From Mesorhizobium sp. WSM2240 (lineage in GTDB: Bacteria > Pseudomonadota > Alphaproteobacteria > Rhizobiales > Rhizobiaceae), in the NCBI RefSeq assembly GCF_040438645.1, contig NZ_CP159253.1, forward strand, positions 1,116,001 through 1,180,000: DNA of 64,000 bases. The letters are read 5' to 3'. Position numbers and translations under genes: made by a program. Shown here piece after piece: positions 53,111 through 62,903 of the stretch. Within the stretch, counting starts at the first letter, position 1; every line of letters starts with the position of its first letter. The notes under the pieces were generated by a model. The model was given only the letters and a program-made list of their open reading frames with translations. It was not told where the DNA came from and ran no database searches.

Positions 53111-54075
53111 CTTCTCATCCCGAGGCCGATCACCGTCGCCGCGCCATGTTGCGCACCGCCATGGGCCAGGCCATCGCGGAAGCGTTGGCCGATCCAGCCG
53201 TCATCGAGGTGATGGTCAATCCCGACGGCGTGCTACGGCTCGACCGTCTAGGCGAGGGTCGTGTCGACACCGGCGTGTGCATGCACCCGTCCGAGGCGGA
53301 ACGGATCGTCCGCCTGATCGCCTCGCACGTTCGCGCGGAGGCCCATACGGACAATCCGATCGTCAGCGCCGAGCTGCCGTCCGGCGAGCGTTTCGAGGGC
53401 CTGCTGCCGCCCGTGGCGCTGGCGCCGTGCTTTTCCATTCGTAAACCGGCGGCGCGTGTCTACAGGCTCGCCGATTACATTGCCGACGGCATCATGATGC
53501 CGCTGCAGGCCGATGCCTTGCGCAAGGCTGTCCGGGAGCGCCGCAATATCCTGGTCGCCGGGGGAACGTCGTCGGGCAAGACGACGCTCGCCAACGCGCT
53601 GCTGGCGGAAGTGGCGGAATGCGACGAGCGGGTGATCCTGATCGAGGATACGCGCGAACTGCAATGCGCGGCCAAGGATTGCGTCGCGCTCAGAACCCGC
53701 CGCGGCTCCGTCACGCTTGCCGATCTTGTGCGCTCCACACTGCGGCTCAGGCCCGACCGCATCATCGTCGGCGAGGTGAGAGGCGCCGAAGCCCTCGACA
53801 TGCTGAAGAGCTGGAACACGGGCCATCCGGGTGGCATCGCCACGGTTCATGCCAATTCGGCGCGCTCAGCCCTCTATCGCATCGAGCAGCTCGCCCAGGA
53901 GGCCGTCGTCACCGTTCCCCGCCGTCTTATCGCCGAAGCCATCGACCTGATCGTCTTCATCGCCGGGCGCGGCTCGTCCCGCCGGGTCGATGCGATCGCC
54001 GAGGTCACCGGTCTCGACGGCAATGGCGACTATGCGGTCACCCAGCTCACCCTCGCTCAACTCCAGCAGCTTTGA
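53107..54075 (+). CDS. trbB: TrbB, secretion ATPase (VirB11 family)
   Basis: 322 residues with Walker A GGTSSGKT (152-159), the Asp box (VILIEDTRELQC), Walker B-like IIVGEVRGAEALDML and the His box GHPGGIATVHANS. It forms a hexamer at the inner face of the membrane and powers assembly of the mating channel. It is the first trb gene. Confidence 0.93.
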   Translation: MTSHPEADHRRRAMLRTAMGQAIAEALADPAVIEVMVNPDGVLRLDRLGEGRVDTGVCMHPSEAERIVRLIASHVRAEAHTDNPIVSAELPSGERFEGLLPPVALAPCFSIRKPAARVYRLADYIADGIMMPLQADALRKAVRERRNILVAGGTSSGKTTLANALLAEVAECDERVILIEDTRELQCAAKDCVALRTRRGSVTLADLVRSTLRLRPDRIIVGEVRGAEALDMLKSWNTGHPGGIATVHANSARSALYRIEQLAQEAVVTVPRRLIAEAIDLIVFIAGRGSSRRVDAIAEVTGLDGNGDYAVTQLTLAQLQQL

Positions 54076-54087
54076 AAGGCCTCCCTC

Positions 54088-54396
54088 ATGCGCAAGAAAC
54101 TTCGATTTTTATCATCGGCCGTCATCACGTTTGTCCTCACGGCGCCGGCCCATGCGGCCGGTTCCGGCATGCCGTGGGAAGAACCGCTGCAGCGGATCCT
54201 TGAATCGGTGCAAGGGCCTGTCGCCAAGATCGTCGCGGTGATCATCATTATCGTCACCGGCCTGACGCTCGCCTTCGGCGATACGGCTGGCGGGTTTCGC
54301 CGGCTGATCCAGATCGTCTTCGGCCTGTCGATCGCATTCGCGGCAAGCTCCTTTTTCCTCTCCTTCTTCTCCTTCGGCGGCGGGGCGCTCATCTGA
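54088..54396 (+). CDS. trbC: TrbC, pilin (VirB2 family)
   Basis: 102 residues: a signal peptide (MRKKLRFLSSAVITFVLTAPAHA) and two hydrophobic helices (IVAVIIIIVTGLTLAF and LIQIVFGLSIAFAASSFFLSFFSF). It is cleaved and probably cyclised by TraF into the conjugative pilus subunit. It overlaps trbD by one base. Confidence 0.9.
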   Translation: MRKKLRFLSSAVITFVLTAPAHAAGSGMPWEEPLQRILESVQGPVAKIVAVIIIIVTGLTLAFGDTAGGFRRLIQIVFGLSIAFAASSFFLSFFSFGGGALI

Positions 54397-54668
54397 TGGC
54401 GGCCGGCGAGCAGCATAGCGAGGGCTTCGAGGTTCCGGTTCACCGGGCGCTGACCGAGCCGATCCTGCTCGGCGGCGCGCCGCGGGCCGTGGCGATCCTG
54501 AACGGCACGGTGGCCGCGGCGATCGGGCTTGGGATGCAGCAGTGGATCGCGGGCCTGGTGCTCTGGATAGCCGGCCACACGCTCGCGGTCTTCGCCGCCC
54601 GCCGCGATCCGGATTTCGCGAGCGTGCTCGTCCGCCACCTCCGCCTGAAGGGCTGGCTCGCATGCTGA
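54396..54668 (+). CDS. trbD: TrbD, membrane protein (VirB3 family)
   Basis: 90 residues with FEVPVHRALTEPILLGGAPR and two closely spaced membrane helices, the VirB3 pattern. It works with TrbE at the inner membrane. The end overlaps trbE by 7 bases. Confidence 0.9.
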   Translation: MAAGEQHSEGFEVPVHRALTEPILLGGAPRAVAILNGTVAAAIGLGMQQWIAGLVLWIAGHTLAVFAARRDPDFASVLVRHLRLKGWLAC

Positions 54669-57097
54669 ACCTTTCGGAATACCGCTCCCGCGCCGACCGG
54701 CTTGCCGACCATCTTCCATGGGCGGCATTGGTCGCGCCCGGCATCGTTCTCAACAAGGACGGCAGTTTCCAGCGGACCTTCCGATTCCGCGGGCCTGATC
54801 TCGAAAGCGCGACGGAAGCCGAGCTCGTCGGAATCTGTGCGCGGGCGAACAATGCGCTGAGAAGGCTCGGCTCTGGCTGGGCATTTTTCTTCGAGGCCGA
54901 GCGCGTCGAGGCGCTCGATTATCCTAAATCGGACTTTCCCGACGCCGCGTCATGGCTGGTCAACGAGGAACGGCGCGCGGCCTTCGAGGGCAAGGTCGCG
55001 CATTTCGAGAGCCGCTACCACCTGACCTCACTGTTCATGCCGCCGCCGGATGGCCAGGCGCGAGCGGAGAGCGCACTGGTCGACGCCGATCGTGAGAATG
55101 GGAAACGCGACTGGCGTCAGGAACTGACGCGATTCCGCGACGAGACCGACCGTGTGCTCGATCTGCTCTCCGGCTTCATGCCCGAGGTGCGCGCGCTCGA
55201 CGATGCCGAGACGCTCATATTCCTGCACGGTACGATCTCGACCAGGCGTCACCCGGTCACTGTACCGCAGACGCCGATGTACCTCGATGGCGTCCTGGTC
55301 GACACGCCGCTTACGGGTGGACTGCAGCCGATGCTGGGCGAACAGCATCTGCGCATGCTCACCATTCTTGGTTTGCCGAATGTCACCCGGCCCGGCATCC
55401 TCGATGCGCTCAATCACCAGGACTTCGCCTATCGCTGGGTGACGCGGTTCATTCCACTCGACAAGACGGAAGCCGCGAAGACGCTGACCCGCCTGCGCCG
55501 GCAATGGTTCGCCAAGCGCAAATCGATCGCCGCCATCTTGCGCGAGGTGGTCACCAACGAGCCGGTTCCGCTCGTCGACAGCGATGCCGAGAACAAGGCG
55601 CTCGACGCGGACGCCGCGCTGCAGGCGCTGGGTGGCGACCATGTCGGCTTCGGCTATCTCACCGCCACGGTGACAGTCTGGGACGACGACCGCCAGGCCG
55701 CCGAGCAGAAGCTCCGCGCGGTGGAGCGGATCGTGAATGGACTCGGCTTCACCACGATTCGCGAGAGTGTCAATGCGGTCGAGGCCTGGCTCGGCTCCCT
55801 GCCAGGTCACGTCTATGCCAATGTCCGCCAGCCACTCGTCCATACGCTAAACCTTGCCCATCTCATACCGCTATCGTCGGTGTGGGCCGGGCCGGCTCGC
55901 AACGAGCATCTGGGTAAGGTCATTGGGACAGAAGCTCCGCCGTTGCTCATTGCCGAGACCAGCGGCTCGACACCGTTCCGGCTGTCCACCCATATCGGCG
56001 ATGTCGGCCACATGCTGATAGTCGGGCCGACCGGCGCCGGCAAATCGGTGCTGCTTTCCCTTATCGCTCTGCAGTTCCGCCGCTATCCCGGCGCGCAGGT
56101 CTATCTCTTCGATAAGGGCAATTCTGCGCGAGCCGCAACGCTCGCCATGGGCGGCGAGCATCATGCTCTTGGCGCTGACGGTTCATTCGCCTTCCAGCCC
56201 CTGCGCAACATCGACGACCACGCCGTCCGCGGCTGGGCGGCGGAATGGATCGCTGGACTGCTCGCCCACGAAAGCGTCACTGTCACCCCAGAGGTGAAGG
56301 AAGCCGTCTGGTCGGCGCTCACCAGCCTTTCCACCGCTCCGGCGGAAGAACGCACGCTCACCGGCCTATCGGTGCTGCTTCAGTCTAATGCACTGAAGGC
56401 GGCACTCATGCCCTACACGCTCGACGGCCCTTTCGGCCGGCTGCTCGACGCCGATGACGACCGGCTGGCGCTGGCGGACGTGCAGTGTTTCGAGACCGAG
56501 GAATTGATACACAGGCAAGGCGTGGTCTTGCCGGTGCTCACCTATCTGTTCCACCGGCTCGAGGAACGCTTCGACGGGCGGCCGACGCTACTCATCCTCG
56601 ACGAAGCCTGGGTCTATCTCGATAACCCCCTGTTTGCCGCTCGCATCCGCGAGTGGCTGAAGGTGCTGCGCAAGAAGAATGTTTCGGTGATCTTCGCCAC
56701 GCAGTCTCTGGCTGACATCGCGGGCTCTGCCATAGCGCCCGCGATCATCGAGAGCTGCCCGCAGCGCATCTTTCTTCCCAATGACCGGGCGGTCGAGCCG
56801 CAGGCGCGCGAAGCCTATGAGCGTTTCGGATTGAACGAGCGACAGATCGAGCTGATCGCCCGCGCCACGCCAAAGCGCCACTATTATCTGCAGTCGCGGC
56901 GCGGCAACCGGCTGTTCGAACTGGGATTGGGTCCCGTCGCGCTCGCCCTTTGCGGCGCCTCAGATCCGGCCGCGCAGACTCTCATCGACACGGTCATATC
57001 CGAGCACGACCGGAGCGAGTTCGCTTCCCGATTCCTGAGCGCTCGCGGCCTCGAATGGGCCGTCGAGCTTCTCGGGGATTTCCCCCAACCAGAATAG
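54662..57097 (+). CDS. trbE: TrbE, conjugative ATPase (VirB4 family)
   Basis: 811 residues from MLNLSEYRSRADRLADHLPW. Walker A GPTGAGKSV at about 454-462, Walker B LLILDEAWVYLD, and the KKNVSVIFATQSLADI segment of VirB4 proteins. The largest energy provider of the channel. The start at 54662 is chosen because it overlaps trbD and matches the family; the frame is open further upstream. Confidence 0.93.
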   Translation: MLNLSEYRSRADRLADHLPWAALVAPGIVLNKDGSFQRTFRFRGPDLESATEAELVGICARANNALRRLGSGWAFFFEAERVEALDYPKSDFPDAASWLVNEERRAAFEGKVAHFESRYHLTSLFMPPPDGQARAESALVDADRENGKRDWRQELTRFRDETDRVLDLLSGFMPEVRALDDAETLIFLHGTISTRRHPVTVPQTPMYLDGVLVDTPLTGGLQPMLGEQHLRMLTILGLPNVTRPGILDALNHQDFAYRWVTRFIPLDKTEAAKTLTRLRRQWFAKRKSIAAILREVVTNEPVPLVDSDAENKALDADAALQALGGDHVGFGYLTATVTVWDDDRQAAEQKLRAVERIVNGLGFTTIRESVNAVEAWLGSLPGHVYANVRQPLVHTLNLAHLIPLSSVWAGPARNEHLGKVIGTEAPPLLIAETSGSTPFRLSTHIGDVGHMLIVGPTGAGKSVLLSLIALQFRRYPGAQVYLFDKGNSARAATLAMGGEHHALGADGSFAFQPLRNIDDHAVRGWAAEWIAGLLAHESVTVTPEVKEAVWSALTSLSTAPAEERTLTGLSVLLQSNALKAALMPYTLDGPFGRLLDADDDRLALADVQCFETEELIHRQGVVLPVLTYLFHRLEERFDGRPTLLILDEAWVYLDNPLFAARIREWLKVLRKKNVSVIFATQSLADIAGSAIAPAIIESCPQRIFLPNDRAVEPQAREAYERFGLNERQIELIARATPKRHYYLQSRRGNRLFELGLGPVALALCGASDPAAQTLIDTVISEHDRSEFASRFLSARGLEWAVELLGDFPQPE

Positions 57098-57111
57098 GAG
57101 CATTCAGAATC

Positions 57112-57834
57112 ATGCGGCGCCACCTTGTCACGGGTCTTGTCACCGTCTCCCTTATCCTCAAGCCGATCGCCGGATTTGCCCCACCGGCTTTCGCCGTCAC
57201 TGTTTTCGATCCCAAGAACTACGCGGAAAACGTGCTGACGGCGGCACGCTCGCTGGAGCAGATCAACAACCAGATCCAGTCGTTGCAGAACGAGGCGACG
57301 ATGCTGCAGAACATGGCGCGCAACCTTCAGCGCCTGGATTTCTCCTCGCTAGGCCAGCTGACCGGCGCGCTCAACCGTATCGATGGACTGATGATCCAGG
57401 CCGACGGGCTGAGTTTTGACCTTGGCCAGCTCGAGAGTGAATGGCGAGAAAAGTATCCGGAAAGCTACGACGGCACGATCAAGGTGAACGACCTGGCCTC
57501 AGCAGCACGCGAGCGCTGGCAAAGCGCCATGAAAGCCTTCCGCCAGACAATGCGGGTGCAGTCGCAGATCGTCGAGAACGTCCAGGCCGACGGCGACCTG
57601 CTTGCTGAGCTCGTCAACCGCAGCCAGGGCGCCACCGGCGCACTAGAGGCCCAGCAGGCGACGAATCAGCTGATGGCGCTGTCGGCCAAGCAGCAGATGC
57701 AGATCCAGACGCTGCTTGCGACCCAGTACCGCGCCGAAGCCGAGGACGCCGCCCGCAAGGCGCAGTCGGAGGAAGCCGCGCGCAAGACGACGCGGCGCTT
57801 CCTCGGCTCTGGCAAGGCCTATTCCGGCAACTGA
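57112..57834 (+). CDS. trbJ: TrbJ, periplasmic transfer protein (VirB5-like)
   Basis: 240 residues with a signal peptide (LVTGLVTVSLILKPIAGFAPPAFA) and a long helical body (LEQINNQIQSLQNEATMLQNMA and QQATNQLMALSAKQQMQIQTLL). It is thought to be a minor pilus component. No trbK entry-exclusion gene follows; only 33 bases separate it from trbL. Confidence 0.9.
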   Translation: MRRHLVTGLVTVSLILKPIAGFAPPAFAVTVFDPKNYAENVLTAARSLEQINNQIQSLQNEATMLQNMARNLQRLDFSSLGQLTGALNRIDGLMIQADGLSFDLGQLESEWREKYPESYDGTIKVNDLASAARERWQSAMKAFRQTMRVQSQIVENVQADGDLLAELVNRSQGATGALEAQQATNQLMALSAKQQMQIQTLLATQYRAEAEDAARKAQSEEAARKTTRRFLGSGKAYSGN

Positions 57835-57867
57835 GCCGGCATCGCCTGAAGCGAGGAAATCGGCAGC

Positions 57868-59190
57868 ATGAACGATCTCGGCGTCATCGACCGGTTCATG
57901 GAGACCTTTATCCGCTACATCGACAGCGGGTTCGGTCTGCTCTCGGGCGACGTCGCCTTCCTCACCACCATCCTGATCGGCATCGACATCACGCTGGCCG
58001 GTCTGTTCTGGGCGTTCGGTGGCGAGCCAAATATTCTCGGCCGGCTGGTCCGCAAGGTTCTATATGTCGGTGTCTTCGCCTTCATCCTGAACAATTTTTC
58101 GAACCTCGCCGGCATCATCTACCGCTCCTTGGCCGGCCTCGGGATCAATGCGTCGGCCGGCAACCTGTCGGCCGACGATCTGCTGCGGCCGGGCCGCATT
58201 GCCGCCGCCGGCTTCGAAGGCGCCTGGCCGCTGCTGGATCAGGCAAGCCAGCTTGTGGGCTTCCCCGAGTTCTTCGGCAATGCGCTGACGATCTTCGTGC
58301 TGTTGCTCGCCTGGTTCCTGGTCATCATTGCCTTCTTCATCCTCTCCATCCAGCTCTTCATTACCATCTTGGAGTTCAAGCTCACCACGCTCGCCGGCTT
58401 CGTGCTGGTGCCGTTCGCGCTGTGGAACCGCTCGGCGTTTCTGGCCGAGCGCGTGCTCGGCAACGTAATTTCCTCCGGCATCAAGGTGATGGTGCTTGCC
58501 GTCATCGTCGGCATCGGTTCGACGCTCTTTGGTGAGTTCGCTTCCGCCCTCCAGGGCCAGGAACCAGATCTTGCCGCCGCCATGGCGCAGGTCCTGGGCG
58601 CGCTGGCTCTGCTCGGTCTCGGCATCTTCGGACCAGGCATTGCGTCCGGACTCGTTTCTGGCGCACCTCAGCTTGGTGCAGGCGCCGCGCTCGGAACCAC
58701 AGCAGCGGCGGCCGGCGCGACGCTCGTTGCCGGCGGCACGGCATTCGCTGGCGTCCGTATGGCTACCGGCGGCAGTCTGGCCGCGGTCCGCGCCGGCTCG
58801 ACCATGGGCTCTGCTACCTCGACGGCCTACCGCTTCGGAAGGATTACATCCGGCGAGTCTGGTCTGTCAGGTGTGGCGGCTGGAATGGGCGGAGTCGCAC
58901 GAGCCGCCGGCGGCGCAGTGATGCAGAGCGCACGGTCCGTAACAAATCCGATGCGTCAAAGCGTTGAAGCCGGCCGCGACGCCGCCGGGGCGGCGACGGG
59001 CGGTGCTCCGACCTCATCCCGGCAGGAACCCGCTGCCAACACGGCGGTCAATGCCGCGCCAGCGTGGGCAAAACGCCTGCGTTCCGAGCAGACGGCCCGA
59101 GCCCATCGCCACACTGCCATGCAGGCCGTCCGTGATGGCGACCGGCCAGGCGGCGGAGCCAATCCCTCCCTCAACGACAAGGACGACTAG
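57868..59190 (+). CDS. trbL: TrbL, inner-membrane channel protein (VirB6 family)
   Basis: 440 residues with about six membrane helices between 30 and 270 and a Gly/Ala-rich, mostly soluble C-terminal tail of 150 residues (ATAAAAGATLVAGGTAFAG, then low complexity with SRQEPAANTAVN). It forms the translocation pore. Its stop directly precedes the trbF start. Confidence 0.92.
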   Translation: MNDLGVIDRFMETFIRYIDSGFGLLSGDVAFLTTILIGIDITLAGLFWAFGGEPNILGRLVRKVLYVGVFAFILNNFSNLAGIIYRSLAGLGINASAGNLSADDLLRPGRIAAAGFEGAWPLLDQASQLVGFPEFFGNALTIFVLLLAWFLVIIAFFILSIQLFITILEFKLTTLAGFVLVPFALWNRSAFLAERVLGNVISSGIKVMVLAVIVGIGSTLFGEFASALQGQEPDLAAAMAQVLGALALLGLGIFGPGIASGLVSGAPQLGAGAALGTTAAAAGATLVAGGTAFAGVRMATGGSLAAVRAGSTMGSATSTAYRFGRITSGESGLSGVAAGMGGVARAAGGAVMQSARSVTNPMRQSVEAGRDAAGAATGGAPTSSRQEPAANTAVNAAPAWAKRLRSEQTARAHRHTAMQAVRDGDRPGGGANPSLNDKDD

Positions 59191-59922
59191 ATGCTCTTCA
59201 AGCGACCCGTTCAGCGTTACGGGAAGACACCCGAACCCGTCACGCCCTATCAGAAGGCGGGGCAGCTCTGGGACGAGCGCATCGGTTCGGCGCGCCTGCA
59301 GGCCAGGAACTGGCGGCTCATGGCCTTTGGCTGCCTGGCCCTGGCGACCGGCCTTTCCGGCGCGCTCTTATGGCAGTCGATGCAAAGCCGCGTCGTGCCT
59401 TACGTCGTCGAGGTCGACCGTTTTGGTGAGGCGCGCGCCGTCGCGCCGGCCATCCAGGACTATGAGCCGTCCGATGCCCAGATCGCCTGGCATCTCGGCC
59501 GATTCATTTCGAATGTCCGCTCTGTCTCCACTGATCCAGTACTGGTGCGGCAGAACTGGCTGTCGGCCTACGACTTCGCAACCGACCGCGCCGCGCTTTT
59601 CCTCAACCAATACGCCAAGGCGAACGACCCGTTCGGCAGAATCGGCACGCGCAGCGTGTCGGTGCAGGTGACCAGCGTGGTCAGGGCGTCCGAGAGCTCG
59701 TTCCAGGTCAAATGGACCGAACAGGTTTTTGAGCGGGGTAGCCTCGCCAGCACCACCCGCTGGACCGCGATCCTCACGATGGTGATCCGCCCGCCAGACA
59801 ACACCGACCAACTGCGCAGGAACCCGCTCGGCGTCTTCGTCAATGCCATCGACTGGTCTCGCGAACTCGACAGCGCCGCGCCGACACCCGTTTCCCCGAA
59901 GGAGCCAGCAAATGAAGAATAG
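59191..59922 (+). CDS. trbF: TrbF, inner-membrane assembly protein (VirB8 family)
   Basis: 243 residues: one membrane helix near 48-68 (AFGCLALATGLSGALLW) and a periplasmic NTF2-like VirB8 domain (VVPYVVEVDRFGEA, SFQVKWTEQVFERG, NPLGVFVNAIDWSREL). It bridges the inner and outer parts of the channel and overlaps trbG by 11 bases. Confidence 0.92.
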   Translation: MLFKRPVQRYGKTPEPVTPYQKAGQLWDERIGSARLQARNWRLMAFGCLALATGLSGALLWQSMQSRVVPYVVEVDRFGEARAVAPAIQDYEPSDAQIAWHLGRFISNVRSVSTDPVLVRQNWLSAYDFATDRAALFLNQYAKANDPFGRIGTRSVSVQVTSVVRASESSFQVKWTEQVFERGSLASTTRWTAILTMVIRPPDNTDQLRRNPLGVFVNAIDWSRELDSAAPTPVSPKEPANEE

Positions 59923-60937
59923 AGTGCCATTGTTCCGCGCTGCGCTGATCGCATCAACCTCGGCGCTTGTCCTTTCGGCCTGCGCGTCCAAGCCGGTGCC
60001 GCCGCCCGAAATTTCCTACGATGCGGCGGGCTTCAAACCGGCGGCAATCGAGAAGGCGCCGGTCAAGCCGGTCAAGATCGTCGAGGTCCCAAAACCTCTT
60101 CCGCTGCCGGGCCAGTTGCAGCCCGAACCGGGAATAGTGGCCAAGGACAAGCGTCCGCCCACGGAGCGCGTCGCCGATGCCAATAAGGCCGCCACTCAGG
60201 AGCCCACGAAACATGGCTATGTCAACGCGGTCCAGGTCTACCCATACGCTGAAGGCGCGCTCTACCAGCTCTATGCGGCGCCCGAGCGCGTCACCGACAT
60301 CGCGCTGCAGCCGGGCGAGACGCTCACATCGGTGTCGGCCGGCGACACGGTGCGCTGGGTGATTGGCGACACGGTGAGCGGCACCGGAGACAACCAACGC
60401 ACCCATGTCCTGGTCAAGCCTTTCGCGCCGGGACTGACGACTAATCTCGTCGTAACGACGGACCGACGCTCCTACCATCTACAGCTCGAAAGCACGGAAA
60501 AGACCGCCATGGCAGCGATTTCCTGGACCTATAGCGAGGACCAGATCATTGCCCTGCGCCGGCGCAATGCTGAAGCCGAGGCTGCCATGCCGGTGGCGTA
60601 CAACGTGGCGCTGGACGATATCCGCTTCCGCTATTCCATTACCGGCGACACGCCTCCCTGGCGCCCGGTGCGCGCCTTCGACGACGGCCATAAGGTCTAT
60701 ATCGAGTTCCCGCGCCGCATCGACCAAGGCGAGGCCCCGCCGCTCTTCGTGGTCGGCGTCAAGGGCGACAACCAGCTCGTCAACTATCGGATGCGAGGCA
60801 ACTACTACGTCGTTGACCGGCTCTTTGCCGCCGCCGAACTGCGGCTTGGTACGCAGCCGCAGCAGGTGGTGCGCATCACGCGGACCGACGGCAAGCCACG
60901 GCGGCATCCATCGCTCTTTGCCCGCTCCGGCCGGTGA
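59912..60937 (+). CDS. trbG: TrbG, outer-membrane core component (VirB9 family)
   Basis: 341 residues. A lipoprotein-type signal with lipobox LSAC (ALVLSACASKP), a Pro-rich linker and the VirB9 domain (VYPYAEGALYQLYAAPERVTDIALQPGE, WRPVRAFDDGHKVYIEFP). The ATG at 59912 matches the signal; the frame extends further upstream through trbF. The lipid anchor may stand in for a separate TrbH/VirB7 lipoprotein, which is absent. Confidence 0.92.
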   Translation: MKNRVPLFRAALIASTSALVLSACASKPVPPPEISYDAAGFKPAAIEKAPVKPVKIVEVPKPLPLPGQLQPEPGIVAKDKRPPTERVADANKAATQEPTKHGYVNAVQVYPYAEGALYQLYAAPERVTDIALQPGETLTSVSAGDTVRWVIGDTVSGTGDNQRTHVLVKPFAPGLTTNLVVTTDRRSYHLQLESTEKTAMAAISWTYSEDQIIALRRRNAEAEAAMPVAYNVALDDIRFRYSITGDTPPWRPVRAFDDGHKVYIEFPRRIDQGEAPPLFVVGVKGDNQLVNYRMRGNYYVVDRLFAAAELRLGTQPQQVVRITRTDGKPRRHPSLFARSGR

Positions 60938-60948
60938 GGGGAGGTGTC

Positions 60949-62166
60949 ATGACCGGCACATTCCAATCCGATGTTCCTCCGAAAGCCGATCCCGAGGATC
61001 TGCAGCTGCGAGCGTCGCCGCGCCGCGTCGTGCGGTTCAGACGCGGCGTCATCATCGCCATCGCTGCGCTTGGTTCGGGCGCCATTTTGGGCGTCACGAT
61101 GATCGCGCTGCAGGGACCGGCTCTGCGCATCAAGGAGCAGGCCGAAGAGCTCTACGACACGGAGCGTAAACCGACAGCGGAGGGGCTTGAAGCGCTTCCT
61201 GGGGACTACTCCAAAATCAAGCGCGAAGCGCCGCTGCTCGGACCGCCTCTCCCGGGCGACCTTGGGCGACCGATCCTCGAGCGCCAGCGCCAGCTCGGCA
61301 TTGCGCCGGGACAGGACGTTTCCGCCGAGGAACAGCGCCTGGCGGAGCAGGCGATTCAGGCACGTGAGTCGGAAGTGTTCTTTCGAATCGAGAACAGGCC
61401 GGGGGAGAAGGATACCGCACGGAACAGGCAGGATGCGCGTTCGCAGTTGGGGGCAACGCTCAAACAGCCCGACACCGGGCAGGCACGCGCTTCCGTGGCG
61501 CCGGCCGAAGGTGACCAGAACAACCAGCAGCGCAAGCTGGATTTCCTGCAATCGCGCGACACCGGCGGCATCTACAATCCGCACGCACTGCAGGTGCCGG
61601 CCTCGCCCCATCAGGTCATGGCCGGCAGCGTGATTGCCGCGAGTCTGATCACTGGGATTAAGTCCGACCTGCCGGGTCTCGTCGTCGCCCAGGTCACCGA
61701 AAACGTCTACGACACAGTCACCGGCAGTGTCCTGCTGATCCCGCAGGGATCTCGCCTCATCGGTACCTATGACAGCGTCGTTGCCTTCGGCCAAAGGCGC
61801 GCGCTGCTCGTCTGGCAGCGCATCTTGCTGCCCGACGGCTCCTCCATCGAAATCGACAACCTGCCCGCCAGCGACACCGCAGGCTACTCCGGCCTTGAGG
61901 ACGAAGTGGACTTCCATACGTGGCAGCTGATCAAGGGCATCGCGCTCGCCACGCTGCTCGGCGTCGGCACTGAGCTGAGCCTAGGCGAAGATGAAAGTGA
62001 TCTGGTCCGTGCCATCCGCGAATCCACCCAGCAGAACGTCAGCCGCGCCGGCCAGCGCATCACCGAAAAGAACCTCAACATCCAGCCCACCATCACTGTC
62101 CGTCCCGGATGGCCGCTGCGTGTGATCATCCATAAGGACCTCATGTTGCGGCCGTACAGTGGCTGA
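60949..62166 (+). CDS. trbI: TrbI, channel scaffold (VirB10 family)
   Basis: 405 residues: short cytoplasmic N-terminus, one membrane helix (GVIIAIAALGSGAILGVTMI, about 36-56), a Pro/Gln-rich periplasmic spacer and the VirB10 C-terminal domain (PASPHQVMAGSVIAASLITGIKSD, TVTGSVLLIPQGSRLIGTYDS, PTITVRPGWPLRVIIHKDL). It spans the envelope. GGGGAGG ribosome site. Confidence 0.92.
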   Translation: MTGTFQSDVPPKADPEDLQLRASPRRVVRFRRGVIIAIAALGSGAILGVTMIALQGPALRIKEQAEELYDTERKPTAEGLEALPGDYSKIKREAPLLGPPLPGDLGRPILERQRQLGIAPGQDVSAEEQRLAEQAIQARESEVFFRIENRPGEKDTARNRQDARSQLGATLKQPDTGQARASVAPAEGDQNNQQRKLDFLQSRDTGGIYNPHALQVPASPHQVMAGSVIAASLITGIKSDLPGLVVAQVTENVYDTVTGSVLLIPQGSRLIGTYDSVVAFGQRRALLVWQRILLPDGSSIEIDNLPASDTAGYSGLEDEVDFHTWQLIKGIALATLLGVGTELSLGEDESDLVRAIRESTQQNVSRAGQRITEKNLNIQPTITVRPGWPLRVIIHKDLMLRPYSG

Positions 62167-62205
62167 ACTGTTTACGCGAACGATCGGACAGGGGAGGGAT
62201 CACCA

Positions 62206-62478
62206 ATGGCAAATTTGAAGCTGGGAAAGCTGCCCGACCGCTCGCCCTCGAAAATCACCATCACTGTCAGTGCTGAGCTCAACCGGGCGCTTCACGACTA
62301 CGCATCGCTGTATCGTCAGACTTATGGCGAATCCGAATCTGTCGCTGAACTCATCCCGTTCATGCTTGAGGCATTCCTGGAAAGCGATCGGGCGTTTGCG
62401 AAGGCGAAAAGGGATGGCTTGGCGGCCGCCGATATGTCAAAGGAATCGCGGCGCCGACCAATTTCTGGTTCAGAATAG
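62206..62478 (+). CDS. DUF2274 protein
   Basis: 90 residues (ANLKLGKLPDRSPSKITITV and LNRALHDYASLYRQTYGESES), the DUF2274 family, which nearly always closes trb operons of this type. The N-terminus resembles a ribbon-helix-helix. Function not known. GGGGAGGG ribosome site; same operon as trbI. Confidence 0.88.
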   Translation: MANLKLGKLPDRSPSKITITVSAELNRALHDYASLYRQTYGESESVAELIPFMLEAFLESDRAFAKAKRDGLAAADMSKESRRRPISGSE

Positions 62479-62903
62479 GGAGTTAAGGCCTGGGGCCGAT
62501 TAGGCGCGGTTCTTCCACTTTGTGAACAAAAAGATCGCGCACAGGAGCGGCCACTCGGCGGCGCGTCAACAAATGGCCAAATTGACCCAAAGAGACCTGT
62601 CGTGCGCGCACAACATGGCTGTTCCGCTCGGAATCGGACAATCGATTACCGGTATGCTTCTCGCGAAAAAGTCTGATGAGCACCAAACAGAAGCGTCTAA
62701 GGCTTTCATGCGAGGAGCCACTCGATGCGGTTTCGTTTATCGTTGCTGCTTGGTCTACCTCATCCATGCTCAACAACTTTTCCCTCAATCGAATTTGGTG
62801 AGGGGTGTCGACAGTATGGCGCGTCCAGGCTATTCGCATCAGCAGTTCGACCGCGGTGACGACGGCACACGCGTGCCGACCTAGCGGGTAGGCAGTAGTA
62901 ACC
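62479..62903. other. No gene recognised
   Basis: Frames exist on both strands (62522-62884 plus, 62483-63028 minus), but neither has a known motif, and the minus frame overlaps the HD hydrolase start. Likely end of the transfer block and decayed sequence. Confidence 0.45.
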
